Assembly (NCBI RefSeq): GCF_030687895.1
Contig: NZ_CP117452.1
Coordinates: 124,001 to 188,000 of the forward strand
DNA length: 64,000 bases
Reading direction: 5' to 3'
DNA from: Pseudomonas sp. FP198
GTDB lineage: Bacteria > Pseudomonadota > Gammaproteobacteria > Pseudomonadales > Pseudomonadaceae
The position numbers were made by a program, and so were the translations under genes. Shown piece after piece: positions 26,160 to 34,102 of this stretch (position 1 is the first letter of the stretch; every line of letters starts with the position of its first letter). The notes under the pieces were generated by a model, which made no database searches, was not told the DNA's origin, and was given only the letters and a program-made list of their open reading frames with translations.

Positions 26160-28235
26160 TCACACTTGGCCGTATTGCTGCCCGTGGCGCAACCAGCGAT
26201 CCAACAGCGGGCTGACGTGGTCCGGCCAGCGCTCCAGCAACGCCTGGGCGGCGTCGCGGACCGCAGGGAGCAGGTCGGCGTCGCGCATCAGGTCGGCTAC
26301 CTTGAATTGAAGCAGACCGGTCTGGCGCGTGCCGAGCATTTCACCCGGGCCGCGCAGTTCGAGGTCTTTTTCGGCGATGACGAAACCGTCGTTGGTTTCA
26401 CGCATGATGCCCAGCCGCTGGCGGCCGATCTGTGACAGCGGCGGGTGATACAGCAACACGCAATGGCTGGCCGCGCTGCCCCGGCCGACCCGGCCACGCA
26501 ACTGGTGCAACTGCGCCAGGCCCAGGCGCTCGGGGTTCTCGATGATCATCAGGCTGGCGTTGGGCACGTCGACGCCGACCTCGATCACGGTGGTCGCAAC
26601 CAGCAATTGCAGGGCACCGGCCTTGAATTCGGCCATGACCGCGGCTTTCTCGGCAGGCTTCATGCGACCGTGGATCAGCCCGACCTTCAGCTCGCCGAGG
26701 GCGGCGGTGAGGTCCTCGAAAGTGGTTTCAGCCGCCTGGCAGGTCAGCTCTTCCGATTCTTCGATCAAGGTGCACACCCAATAGGCTTGCCGGCCTTCGG
26801 CGCAGGCGCTGCGCACGCGCTCGATCACTTCGACCCGCCGGGTGTCGGTGACCAGCACGGTGTTGACCGGCGTGCGGCCGGGCGGCAGTTCGTCGAGGAT
26901 CGAGGTGTCGAGGTCGGCGTAGGCGCTCATCGCCAGGGTCCGCGGAATCGGTGTGGCGGTCATGATCAACTGGTGCGGGCACATTCGTCCGCCCACGCCT
27001 TTCTGCCGCAGGGCCAGGCGTTGCTGGACGCCGAAGCGGTGTTGTTCGTCGATGATCACCAAGGCCAGGTTCTTGAACTGCACTTCGTTCTGGAACAGGG
27101 CGTGCGTGCCGACCACCATCGGCGCGCCCTCGGCGATCTGTGCCAGGGCGGCGACGCGGTTCTTGCCCTTGAGCTTGCCGGCCAGCCAGGCGACTTCGAT
27201 GCCCAGCGGTTCGAGCCAGCGCTGGAACGTGATGAAGTGCTGTTCGGCGAGAATCTCGGTTGGCGCCATCAACGCCACCTGATAACCCGACTCCAGCGCT
27301 TGCAGCGCGGCGAGAGCGGCGACCACGGTCTTGCCGGCGCCGACGTCGCCCTGGATCAACCGCAGCATGGGCTCGGGCTGGCTCAGGTCATAGGCAATTT
27401 CATTGCCGACCCGTTGTTGGGCGCCGGTGGGCGCGAAACCGAGATTGGCCAGGTAGCGACCCGGCAGTTTTGTCGCCTTGGGCATGGCCGGGGCGCGCAG
27501 CGAGCGCAGGCTCTCACGCAAGCGTTGCTGGGACAGTTGATGGGTCAGCAGTTCTTCAAACGCCAGGCGATGCTGGGCCCAGTGATGCCCAAGGGCGAGT
27601 TCTTCGACGTCGGCATCGGCGGGCGGGTGGTGCAGATAACGAATCGCGTCGGCCAACGGCGCCAATTGATAGTCCCGCGCCAGTTCCTTGGGCAGCCAGT
27701 CCGGCAGGCTGGTGGGGCCGAGCATCGTCAGGGTCTGCTGGCAGAGCTGGCGCAAGCGCTGTTGGGTCAGGCCTTCGGTGAGCGGGTAGACCGGCGTCAG
27801 GGTTTCAGCCACGGGTGGCGGCTCATCGCCGGTAATCGCGCGGTATTCCGGGTGATAGATTTCCAGCCCCGAGGCGCCGGGCCGCGCCTCGCCGTAGCAG
27901 CGCACGCGGGTGCCCCGCTTGAGGCCTTCCTTTTGCGCGTTGCTGAAATGGTAGAAGCGCAGGCTGAGCCCACCCGTGCCGTCATGCAGGCGCACCACCA
28001 GGCTGCGCCGCCGGCCCATGACCACGTCGGCGCCGCTGACGGTGCCTTCCACCACCGCATCCTGCCCGGGTCGCAAATGGCCGATGGGCACCACGCGGGT
28101 GCGATCCTGGTAACGCAGCGGCAGGTGGAACAGCACGTCCTGGAGGGTTTCCAGGCCGACCTTGGCGAGTTTCTCGGCCATGGCTTCACCGACACCCTTG
28201 AGTGCCGTGACCGGCACTTTCGACAGCTCAGTCAT
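26160..28235 (-). CDS. recG: ATP-dependent DNA helicase RecG
   Basis: A 691-residue superfamily 2 helicase that remodels stalled replication forks and branch-migrates Holliday junctions. An N-terminal wedge/OB domain is followed by helicase motif I (QGDVGAGKTVVAALAAL, about 293), motif II DEQHRFG and motif VI QLRGRVGRG. Length is normal. It starts 9 bp after the oxyR stop, the known oxyR-recG operon arrangement of pseudomonads, which ties fork repair to the oxidative stress regulator. Confidence 0.97.
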   Translation of the reverse strand: MTELSKVPVTALKGVGEAMAEKLAKVGLETLQDVLFHLPLRYQDRTRVVPIGHLRPGQDAVVEGTVSGADVVMGRRRSLVVRLHDGTGGLSLRFYHFSNAQKEGLKRGTRVRCYGEARPGASGLEIYHPEYRAITGDEPPPVAETLTPVYPLTEGLTQQRLRQLCQQTLTMLGPTSLPDWLPKELARDYQLAPLADAIRYLHHPPADADVEELALGHHWAQHRLAFEELLTHQLSQQRLRESLRSLRAPAMPKATKLPGRYLANLGFAPTGAQQRVGNEIAYDLSQPEPMLRLIQGDVGAGKTVVAALAALQALESGYQVALMAPTEILAEQHFITFQRWLEPLGIEVAWLAGKLKGKNRVAALAQIAEGAPMVVGTHALFQNEVQFKNLALVIIDEQHRFGVQQRLALRQKGVGGRMCPHQLIMTATPIPRTLAMSAYADLDTSILDELPPGRTPVNTVLVTDTRRVEVIERVRSACAEGRQAYWVCTLIEESEELTCQAAETTFEDLTAALGELKVGLIHGRMKPAEKAAVMAEFKAGALQLLVATTVIEVGVDVPNASLMIIENPERLGLAQLHQLRGRVGRGSAASHCVLLYHPPLSQIGRQRLGIMRETNDGFVIAEKDLELRGPGEMLGTRQTGLLQFKVADLMRDADLLPAVRDAAQALLERWPDHVSPLLDRWLRHGQQYGQV

Positions 28236-28244
28236 GGCAGCGGC

Positions 28245-29165
28245 TTACTTGGCGGCGGGCGGCTTGGCCACGGAGCACAGGCGGATCGAGTCGGCGAGGA
28301 TCTCGATGGCCTTGGGTCGCGGGAAGCTGGCGCGCCAGGCGATGGCAACGGTGCGGAACGGCACGGGCGCAGTCAATGGGCGGACTTCGATCACGCCGGG
28401 TGAATAGTGATGGCTGTCCACCGCCGACAGCGGCAGGATCGAAATGCCCAGGCCGGAGGCGACCATGTGGCGAATGGTTTCCAGGGAGCTGGATTCCACC
28501 GTGGTGTGCTTGGCGCCTTCGCTGCCCTTGGCCAGGGTCGGGCAGGCTTCGAGCACCTGGTCGCGGAAGCAGTGGCCTTCGCCGAGCAACAGCAGGCTCT
28601 TGTCATTGAGCAGGGCGGCGTCGATGGTTTTTTTCTGGGTCCACGGGTGCTGGGCCGGCATCAGGACGTAGAACGGCTCGTCGTAGAGCGGCAGGGTCAG
28701 GACATCGGCTTCGTTGAACGGCAGGGCGATGATGATCGCGTCCAGTTCGCCGTTGCGCAGCTTGTCGCGCAGCACATGGGTGAAATTTTCTTCGATATAC
28801 AACGGCATCTGCGGGGCGACCCGGTGCAGTTGCGGGATCAGGTGCGGGAACAGGTACGGGCCGACGGTGTAGATCGCGCCGACTTTCAGTGGGGCGGTCA
28901 GTTGGTTCTTGCCGGCCTGGGCCAGCTCGCGAATGCCCTGGGCCTGTTCCAGGACTTTTTGTGCCTGGGCGACGATGCCTTCGCCGACCGGCGTCAGGCG
29001 CACCGCGCTTTTGCTGCGCTCGAAAATAAGCACACCGAGTTCGTCTTCAAGCTTTTTCACGCCCACCGACAGCGTCGGCTGGCTGACATGGCAACGCTCG
29101 GCCGCATGGCCGAAGTGCTGCTCTTGGGCGAGGGTCACGATGTAGCGTAATTCTGTGAGGGTCAT
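28245..29165 (-). CDS. oxyR: hydrogen-peroxide-sensing LysR regulator OxyR
   Basis: A 306-residue LysR-type activator. N-terminal winged helix-turn-helix (TLTELRYIVTLAQEQHFGHA, HVSQPTLSVGVKKLE). The peroxide switch is present as two cysteines nine residues apart in GEGHCFRDQVLEAC, matching the Cys199-Cys208 disulfide pair of E. coli OxyR. It controls catalase, alkyl hydroperoxide reductase and, through the operon, recG. Its start is at 29163-29165 and an approximately 285-bp non-coding gap with a REP pair separates it from tonB. Confidence 0.97.
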   Translation of the reverse strand: MTLTELRYIVTLAQEQHFGHAAERCHVSQPTLSVGVKKLEDELGVLIFERSKSAVRLTPVGEGIVAQAQKVLEQAQGIRELAQAGKNQLTAPLKVGAIYTVGPYLFPHLIPQLHRVAPQMPLYIEENFTHVLRDKLRNGELDAIIIALPFNEADVLTLPLYDEPFYVLMPAQHPWTQKKTIDAALLNDKSLLLLGEGHCFRDQVLEACPTLAKGSEGAKHTTVESSSLETIRHMVASGLGISILPLSAVDSHHYSPGVIEVRPLTAPVPFRTVAIAWRASFPRPKAIEILADSIRLCSVAKPPAAK

Positions 29166-29264
29166 GGCGAGCGTCCGTGAAGTTGCGAGCCAAGCATACC
29201 GGCTGCAATCGATAGACGCACGTTATCAGACTGGAGGCGCGGTGCGACACTGGCGAATGCCTGA

Positions 29265-29412
29265 TGTGGCGAGGGGATTTAGCGAAACGTCGCACCGCCC
29301 CGTTGGGCTGCGAAGCGGCCCCAAAAACAGGACTGGCGACGGGAAAGCCGGTGGCATGTCAGCTTTTTTAGGGCCGCTACGCGCCCCAGCGGGGATAAAT
29401 CCCCTCGCCACA
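29265..29412. repeat. REP pair (class B, inverted)
   Basis: GTGGCGAGGGGATTT (29266 onward) and the inverted copy CAGCGGGGATAAATCCCC with CTCGCCACA ending at 29412. The left copy is degenerate after the first 15 bases. It lies between the divergently placed upstream end of oxyR and the 3' end of tonB. Confidence 0.8.
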
Positions 29413-29416
29413 AATA

Positions 29417-29442
29417 AGAAGCCCCTGAAACAGGGGCTTGCA
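29417..29442 (-). terminator. terminator after tonB
   Basis: Just past the tonB stop, AAGCCCCTG and CAGGGGCTT form a 9-bp stem with a 3-nt loop (AAA on the plus strand). On the minus strand it is followed by CTTATTTG, a weak U tract. It is the likely end of the exbB-exbD-tonB transcript. Confidence 0.65.
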
Positions 29443-29450
29443 ATTTGAGG

Positions 29451-30206
29451 TCAGCGCCGGCGCTTGTCGATGGAGTACAGGAACGGTGCCGTCAGTTCGA
29501 CCGTACCGTTGCTCAGCAGGTCGGCCGGTGGCTTGGGCAGCGGTTGGGCGCGACGGATCATTTCCAGGGTAGCCCGGTCCAGATCGGCGTTGCCTGACTT
29601 GCCCACCAGTTCGAACGACACCACGTTGCCTTCGGCGTCCACCACGAACCGCAAGCGGTTCATGCCTTCCTTGCCGCGTGCCTGGGCGCTGGCCGGGTAC
29701 TTCTTGTACTTGCCCAGGTGCGCCAGCAACGTACCTTGCCAACTGGCCTTGGCGGCCATCTGCGCGGGCGATGGGCCAGGGGCCGGTTGCGCGGACTTCT
29801 CGGTCGGTGCCTGGGTCGGCTGAGTGTCGGCGGGCTTTTGCTCCGACGGCGTTTCCTTCGGCGGCTCGGGCTTTTTCTCCACCGGCTTGGGCTTGGGCGG
29901 TTGTGGCTTTGGCTTGGGCTTGACCGGTTTGGGCACGGCGATTTCCGCCTTCGGTGCCTCGGCCAGTTTGGGCAGCGGCAGCTCTTCGACCGGCTCGGGC
30001 GGTTGCGGCGGCGTGACGACTTTTGGCGGTGCAGGCGGTGGCGGTGCTGGAACCGGCGCCAGTTCGACCATCATCGCCTGGGGAGGCAATTCGATGGGCG
30101 CACGCGTCGTCCAGTTCAGCGCCAGTGCGATGGCAAGCGCATGCACGCCCAGCACCACGGCCAGGCTACCGCTGTAACGCGTCAGCTTTTGGCGCGTCGT
30201 GATCAT
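29451..30206 (-). CDS. tonB: energy transducer TonB
   Basis: A 251-residue TonB: one N-terminal membrane helix (about residues 14-33), a long proline-rich spacer with EP and KP repeats (about 45-150) that spans the periplasm, and a C-terminal TonB domain (about 160-250; ASWQGTLLAHLGKYKKYP, GNADLDRATLEMIRRAQPLP). It passes proton-motive force from ExbB/ExbD to outer-membrane siderophore, haem and vitamin B12 receptors. Its ATG overlaps the exbD stop (ATGA). Pseudomonads carry several TonB proteins; this one comes with its own ExbBD. Confidence 0.95.
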   Translation of the reverse strand: MITTRQKLTRYSGSLAVVLGVHALAIALALNWTTRAPIELPPQAMMVELAPVPAPPPPAPPKVVTPPQPPEPVEELPLPKLAEAPKAEIAVPKPVKPKPKPQPPKPKPVEKKPEPPKETPSEQKPADTQPTQAPTEKSAQPAPGPSPAQMAAKASWQGTLLAHLGKYKKYPASAQARGKEGMNRLRFVVDAEGNVVSFELVGKSGNADLDRATLEMIRRAQPLPKPPADLLSNGTVELTAPFLYSIDKRRR

Positions 30207-30631
30207 TTCTTCGGCGCCGTCTCGAGTCCGACCAGACCGACCTTCAGGTAGCCGGCGCCACGCAGGGCGTCCATCACGCTCATCAGGTCGCCGTAGTCCA
30301 CGCCTTTGTCGGCCTGGAAGAAGATCGTCGTGTCTTTCTTGCCCTGGGTCTTGGCGTCCAGGGTCGCGCCGAGGCTGTCGACCTTGATTTCCTCTTCACC
30401 GAGGAACAGGCGCTGGTCGGCCTTGACGCTCAGGAACACCGGTTTCTCCGGGCGTGGCGACGGCTTGGCCGTCGATGCGGGGAGGTCAACCTTGATGTCC
30501 ACGGTGGCGAGCGGGGCGGCCACCATGAAGATGATCAACAGCACCAGCATCACGTCAATGAATGGCGTGACGTTGATTTCGTGGTTCTCGGCCAGATCGT
30601 CGTCTGCGCCTTCTTTCAAATGCAGGCCCAT
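30203..30631 (-). CDS. exbD: biopolymer transport protein ExbD
   Basis: A 142-residue ExbD with one N-terminal helix (VTPFIDVMLVLLIIFMVAAP) holding the conserved proton-path aspartate in PFIDVML, and a periplasmic domain. With ExbB it forms the proton channel that energises TonB. It begins 6 bp after exbB and overlaps tonB, making a compact three-gene operon. Confidence 0.96.
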   Translation of the reverse strand: MGLHLKEGADDDLAENHEINVTPFIDVMLVLLIIFMVAAPLATVDIKVDLPASTAKPSPRPEKPVFLSVKADQRLFLGEEEIKVDSLGATLDAKTQGKKDTTIFFQADKGVDYGDLMSVMDALRGAGYLKVGLVGLETAPKK

Positions 30632-30637
30632 GGCCGA

Positions 30638-31618
30638 TTACCCCACTTTCACCATGTGCGGTTGCGAGCTGCGCTCGGGCGGCAGGTGGTCGAGGTCGCG
30701 ACTGACCAGCAGCAGGACTTCGGCCGAAGCGTCGGAGACCTGGGCCTTGTAGCCGGCGATGGAGCGGGCGAAGACGTTATAGATGACCACGGCCGGGATC
30801 GCTGCGACCAGGCCCAAAGCCGTCGCCAGCAGAGCTTCGGCGATGCCGGGAGCAACGACGGCGAGGTTGGTGGTCTGGGTCTTGGCGATGCCGATGAAGC
30901 TGTTCATGATCCCCCACACGGTGCCGAACAGGCCGACGAAGGGCGCGGTGGAACCGATGGTGGCGAGCACGCCGGTGCCGCTGCTCATGTTGCGACCGCA
31001 GGCCGCGACCAGGCGCTCGAGACGGAAGCTCACGCGTTCCTTGATGCCTTCCTTCTCGCGGCTGTTGGCCGACAGGCGCATCTCTTCGAGCGCATCGTGC
31101 ACCAGCAGGTTGGCGAGGGTGCCTTCCTTGCCGGCGGTGGCGCTGGCTTCCTTGAGGGTGGCGGCTTTTTTCAGGGCGGCGATCTCGCCACGCAAGCGGC
31201 GCTTGGCACCCAGCAGCTCGAAGCCTTTGGCGATCCAGATGGTCCAGGTGATGATCGAGGCGATGGCCAGGCCGATCATCACGGCTTTGACGACGACGTC
31301 GGCGTTTTTGTACATGCCCCAGGGCGACAGGTCGTGGGCCATGCCCAGGGTGTTGTCGGCTTCAAGCATTTGAGGCGCGTCGGCTGCGCTGGCTTCGACG
31401 GCCTGGGCCGGGTCGCTGGCTGCGGGGGCGGCTACAGGTGCTGTCGTGTCGGCCGGCGCCTGGGTGGCGGCGGGTGCCGTGGTGGACGTGCTGGCCGGCG
31501 TCTGGGCATCGGCGAATGCGGCGGCAGGCGTCAGCAGCAGGCTGAACAGCAACGCTGCCACAGCGCTCCAGGCGCGAGGTCGATTGGTTGGCGAAGCGGA
31601 GGAGAGAGAGCGTGTCAT
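30638..31618 (-). CDS. exbB: biopolymer transport protein ExbB
   Basis: A 326-residue ExbB (TolQ/MotA family) with a signal-like hydrophobic segment (AVAALLFSLLLTPAAAF), an Ala/Thr/Pro-rich periplasmic extension of about 60 residues and three membrane helices, including the conserved block around GTVWGIMNSFIGIA. The N-terminal extension is typical of the long ExbB forms in Pseudomonas. I use the ATG at 31616-31618 (MTRSLSS); an upstream ATG at 31696 lies in the AT-rich promoter region. First gene of exbB-exbD-tonB. Confidence 0.93.
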   Translation of the reverse strand: MTRSLSSASPTNRPRAWSAVAALLFSLLLTPAAAFADAQTPASTSTTAPAATQAPADTTAPVAAPAASDPAQAVEASAADAPQMLEADNTLGMAHDLSPWGMYKNADVVVKAVMIGLAIASIITWTIWIAKGFELLGAKRRLRGEIAALKKAATLKEASATAGKEGTLANLLVHDALEEMRLSANSREKEGIKERVSFRLERLVAACGRNMSSGTGVLATIGSTAPFVGLFGTVWGIMNSFIGIAKTQTTNLAVVAPGIAEALLATALGLVAAIPAVVIYNVFARSIAGYKAQVSDASAEVLLLVSRDLDHLPPERSSQPHMVKVG

Positions 31619-31639
31619 GCTGGCCGGACCTGAGAGAAA

Positions 31640-31760
31640 AAAGAAGGTTGATGTTCTTCCAGGCCTCGTGAGGCCGAGAACAAAAGTGGCGAGCATTATT
31701 GCAAGTAATTCTTGTTAACAAAAGTAATACAGTATCTTTTTTTCGTAGAATGCTAGCCGC
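31640..31760 (-). promoter_or_regulatory. AT-rich promoter region of exbBD-tonB, possible Fur control
   Basis: The sequence upstream of exbB is strikingly AT-rich for this genome. It has a symmetric element ATTA-TTGCAAG-TAAT (31697-31711) and TTGTTAACAA (31713-31722). Iron-regulated tonB operons normally carry a Fur box here, but I find no good 19-bp Fur match, so this is marked only as a promoter region. The next gene diverges from it. Confidence 0.4.
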
Positions 31761-31807
31761 TCGTCCTCTCTGGCAGCTAGTCTGCGGCTTTGCCAGAGGA
31801 GATTCTG

Positions 31808-32665
31808 ATGTCCGCGCCTTCTGTTCTAATTGCCGGCTGTGGTGATATCGGCGGCCGTTTGGCCAGCCAACTGGTGACCGAACATTGGCGGGTGCACGGC
31901 TTGCGGCGCACGGTTGCGAACCTGCCGGCGGGAGTCATCGGTGTCACGGGCGACTTGTTCAACGAGCGATGCCCCACCGATTGGCCCAGCGGGCCATTGG
32001 ATTACCTGGTCTACAGTGCTGCCGCCACCGACCATGACGAAGCGGGCTACCGCATGGCTTACGTCGAAGGGTTGCAACATGTGTTGGGCTGGTTGAAGCA
32101 ACATGGTCAGCAACCCAAGCGCTTGCTTTTCGTGTCCAGCAGCAGCGTCTATGGACAACAGAACGGCGAGTGGGTCGATGAAAGCTCGCCTACCGAGGCG
32201 GGTGGTTATTCCGGGCGGGTCATGCTCGAAGCCGAGCAAGTGGCGCTGGACAGTGGCATCCCGGCCAGTCGTGTACGCCTGACCGGCATCTACGGGCCGG
32301 GCCGGGAGTGGCTGCTCAGCCAGGTGCGCCAGGGTTATCGAGTGGTGACCGATCCGCCGCTGTACGCCAATCGCATCCACGCGGACGATGCCGCCGGCCT
32401 GCTGGCATTCCTGCTCAAGGCCGATCATCAAGGCCGGGCTTTGGAGGACTGCTACATCGGCGTTGACGACGCTCCCGCGCCGTTGGCGGAAGTGGTGGGC
32501 TGGTTGCGCGAGTATATGGGCATCACCGAGTGGGCCGAGGACGCCAGCGTGCGCCGCGCCGGCAGCAAGCGCTGCAGCAATGCCCGGGCGAAGGCCCTGG
32601 GCTGGACACCGCGTTATCCGAGTTTTCGCGAGGGGTATGCGGCGATCCTGGAAGGGCGTTGCTGA
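31808..32665 (+). CDS. NAD(P)-dependent SDR/epimerase family protein (YeeZ-like)
   Basis: A 285-residue extended short-chain dehydrogenase relative. The N-terminal Rossmann motif is VLIAGCGDIGGRLASQL, and the catalytic region carries VSSSSVYG, followed by GGYSGRVMLEAE where the usual YxxxK is altered to Y-S-G-R, so classical dehydrogenase catalysis is doubtful. The family includes E. coli YeeZ, of unclear function. The ATG at 31808 is preceded by AGAGGAG. It diverges from exbB and stands alone. Confidence 0.75.
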   Translation: MSAPSVLIAGCGDIGGRLASQLVTEHWRVHGLRRTVANLPAGVIGVTGDLFNERCPTDWPSGPLDYLVYSAAATDHDEAGYRMAYVEGLQHVLGWLKQHGQQPKRLLFVSSSSVYGQQNGEWVDESSPTEAGGYSGRVMLEAEQVALDSGIPASRVRLTGIYGPGREWLLSQVRQGYRVVTDPPLYANRIHADDAAGLLAFLLKADHQGRALEDCYIGVDDAPAPLAEVVGWLREYMGITEWAEDASVRRAGSKRCSNARAKALGWTPRYPSFREGYAAILEGRC

Positions 32666-32718
32666 TTTTCCAGCCCTCCCACAGGGATTATTGTTCCACT
32701 AAGACAATCGACCAACCC

Positions 32719-32850
32719 GTGGCGAGGGAGCTCGCTCCCGCTCGGCTGCGAAGCAGTCGTAGACCGGCGGGCGCGGTGTGCCTGATGCTCCGCATTCGGC
32801 AGGTTTCGGGGCCGCTTCGCGGCCCAGCGGGAGCAAGCTCCCTCGCCACA
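32719..32850. repeat. REP pair (class C, inverted)
   Basis: GTGGCGAGGGAGCTCGCTCC (32719 onward) and an inverted copy CAGCGGGAGCAAGCTCCCTC with GCCACA ending at 32850, between two convergent genes. A third REP class, whose core differs from class B in the centre of the palindrome. Confidence 0.82.
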
Positions 32851-32890
32851 GCTCATCATCTTCGATGAACAGCATTCCGCCCCACAGTGA

Positions 32891-33631
32891 TTACTGTTTC
32901 TCCAGTACCCAGCGCCGATCACCCGGCGTGAACGAAGGCATCTCATCGGCCAGCGCTGCATTCACGGTCTGGAAGATTTCCAGCTTCTTGCCATTGCGGG
33001 CGAAGATCCAGGTATTGCCCTGGCCGTTCTGCTGCAGCCAGATGTTGTCGTTACCGCCACTCATCGAGGCGCAGTCGCCGGCGAGACACAAGGCGTAGCG
33101 ATCAGCACCCGGCAGGCCGCTGACCTGGCCATCGGGCTGGAATTGCACCGTGGCGCCCTGGCCGGGGCCTTCGGTGATGTTCCAGGTGCCGCCCAGGTAG
33201 GCGCCATACAGCGCCCGCTCGAAGCTGGCGCCGATGGGCGCGCCGTCCGGGACCTGCACCTTGGCGCGCTCGAATACCTGCTGCGGTTCGTTTTCGGTGG
33301 CAGCCTGGCTCAGTTGGTCGCCGTCGCGCTTCAGTTCGCTCGCCGAGCTGCCATAAAAATCGACTTTCCAGGCGCCGTCTTCTTCGCCGAGCAGCTTGCC
33401 TTCGACGTTTTCAAAGCCGTTGGTATAGCGCGCCTGGCCGGCCCGGGTGTTGACGTCCCATTCCAGGTTCGGGCCGTAGCCTTGCAGCGCTTCGCGCAGC
33501 GGCCCGCCCTTGGCGGCGGCGTCGATGGCGGCCTGGTTGATCCAGGTGCCGCTGATGTCACGGTCGGCAGGGTCGCTGGCGCAACCGCCGAGAATCAGGG
33601 CGAGCAGCGAGAAAGCAAGCGCGTTGCGCAT
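32891..33631 (-). CDS. uncharacterised lipoprotein
   Basis: A 246-residue predicted lipoprotein: MRNALAFSLLALILGGCAS with lipobox LGGC (Cys17). The mature part has two similar blocks beginning ISGTWINQ and LGGTWNITEG, suggesting a duplicated small beta-barrel (META or lipocalin-like), but I do not recognise a named family. It follows ridA after a strong terminator, so it has its own transcript. Probably outer-membrane anchored; function unknown. Confidence 0.7.
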   Translation of the reverse strand: MRNALAFSLLALILGGCASDPADRDISGTWINQAAIDAAAKGGPLREALQGYGPNLEWDVNTRAGQARYTNGFENVEGKLLGEEDGAWKVDFYGSSASELKRDGDQLSQAATENEPQQVFERAKVQVPDGAPIGASFERALYGAYLGGTWNITEGPGQGATVQFQPDGQVSGLPGADRYALCLAGDCASMSGGNDNIWLQQNGQGNTWIFARNGKKLEIFQTVNAALADEMPSFTPGDRRWVLEKQ

Positions 33632-33651
33632 GGAGGAATCCTTTCAGAACG

Positions 33652-33682
33652 AAAACGGCGCAGCGGGGGAAGCTGCGCCGGG
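33652..33682 (-). terminator. terminator after ridA
   Basis: Stem GGCGCAGC / GCTGCGCC (33657-33664 and 33672-33679) with a 7-nt loop, followed on the minus strand by GTTTTCGTT. It ends the rpoZ-spoT-ridA transcript just past ridA. Confidence 0.8.
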
Positions 33683-33686
33683 TTTA

Positions 33687-34067
33687 TTACTCGATGACCA
33701 GGATGGCGTCCATCTCGACCTGAGCACCCTTCGGCAGGGCGGCCACGCCAATGGCGGCGCGGGCAGGGTAAGGCTGGTCGAAATACTTGCCCATGATCTC
33801 GTTGACCTTGGCGAAGTGGCTCAGGTCGGTGAGGAATATGTTGAGCTTGACGATGTCCTTGAACGAACCGCCGGCAGCTTCGGCCACGGCCTTCAGGTTC
33901 TCGAAGACCTGCACGGTCTGGGCTTCGAAGCCCTCGACCAGCTCCATGGTTTTCGGGTCCAGCGGGATCTGGCCCGACATGTACACCGTGTTGCCCGCCT
34001 TGATCGCCTGGGAATAAGTACCGATGGCGGCCGGGGCCTTGTCGCTGGAAATAACGGTCTTGGTCAT
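33687..34067 (-). CDS. ridA: 2-iminobutanoate/2-iminopropanoate deaminase RidA
   Basis: A 126-residue RidA (YjgF/UK114) that hydrolyses reactive enamine/imine products of PLP enzymes such as threonine dehydratase. The active-site arginine is in [20 protein letters not shown], and the [20 protein letters not shown] block is typical. It lies 35 bp after spoT, the common pseudomonad order. A second, more divergent Rid protein occurs near dadA in this window (60420-60773). Confidence 0.95.
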   Translation of the reverse strand: MTKTVISSDKAPAAIGTYSQAIKAGNTVYMSGQIPLDPKTMELVEGFEAQTVQVFENLKAVAEAAGGSFKDIVKLNIFLTDLSHFAKVNEIMGKYFDQPYPARAAIGVAALPKGAQVEMDAILVIE

Positions 34068-34102
34068 TCATGACTCCTTGTAATGAGGGCGGCTATTGGG
34101 AG

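Noticed and set aside
31690..31725. Fur box upstream of exbB
   Set aside because: The symmetric AT-rich elements do not align to the 19-bp consensus well enough; kept only as a general promoter region.
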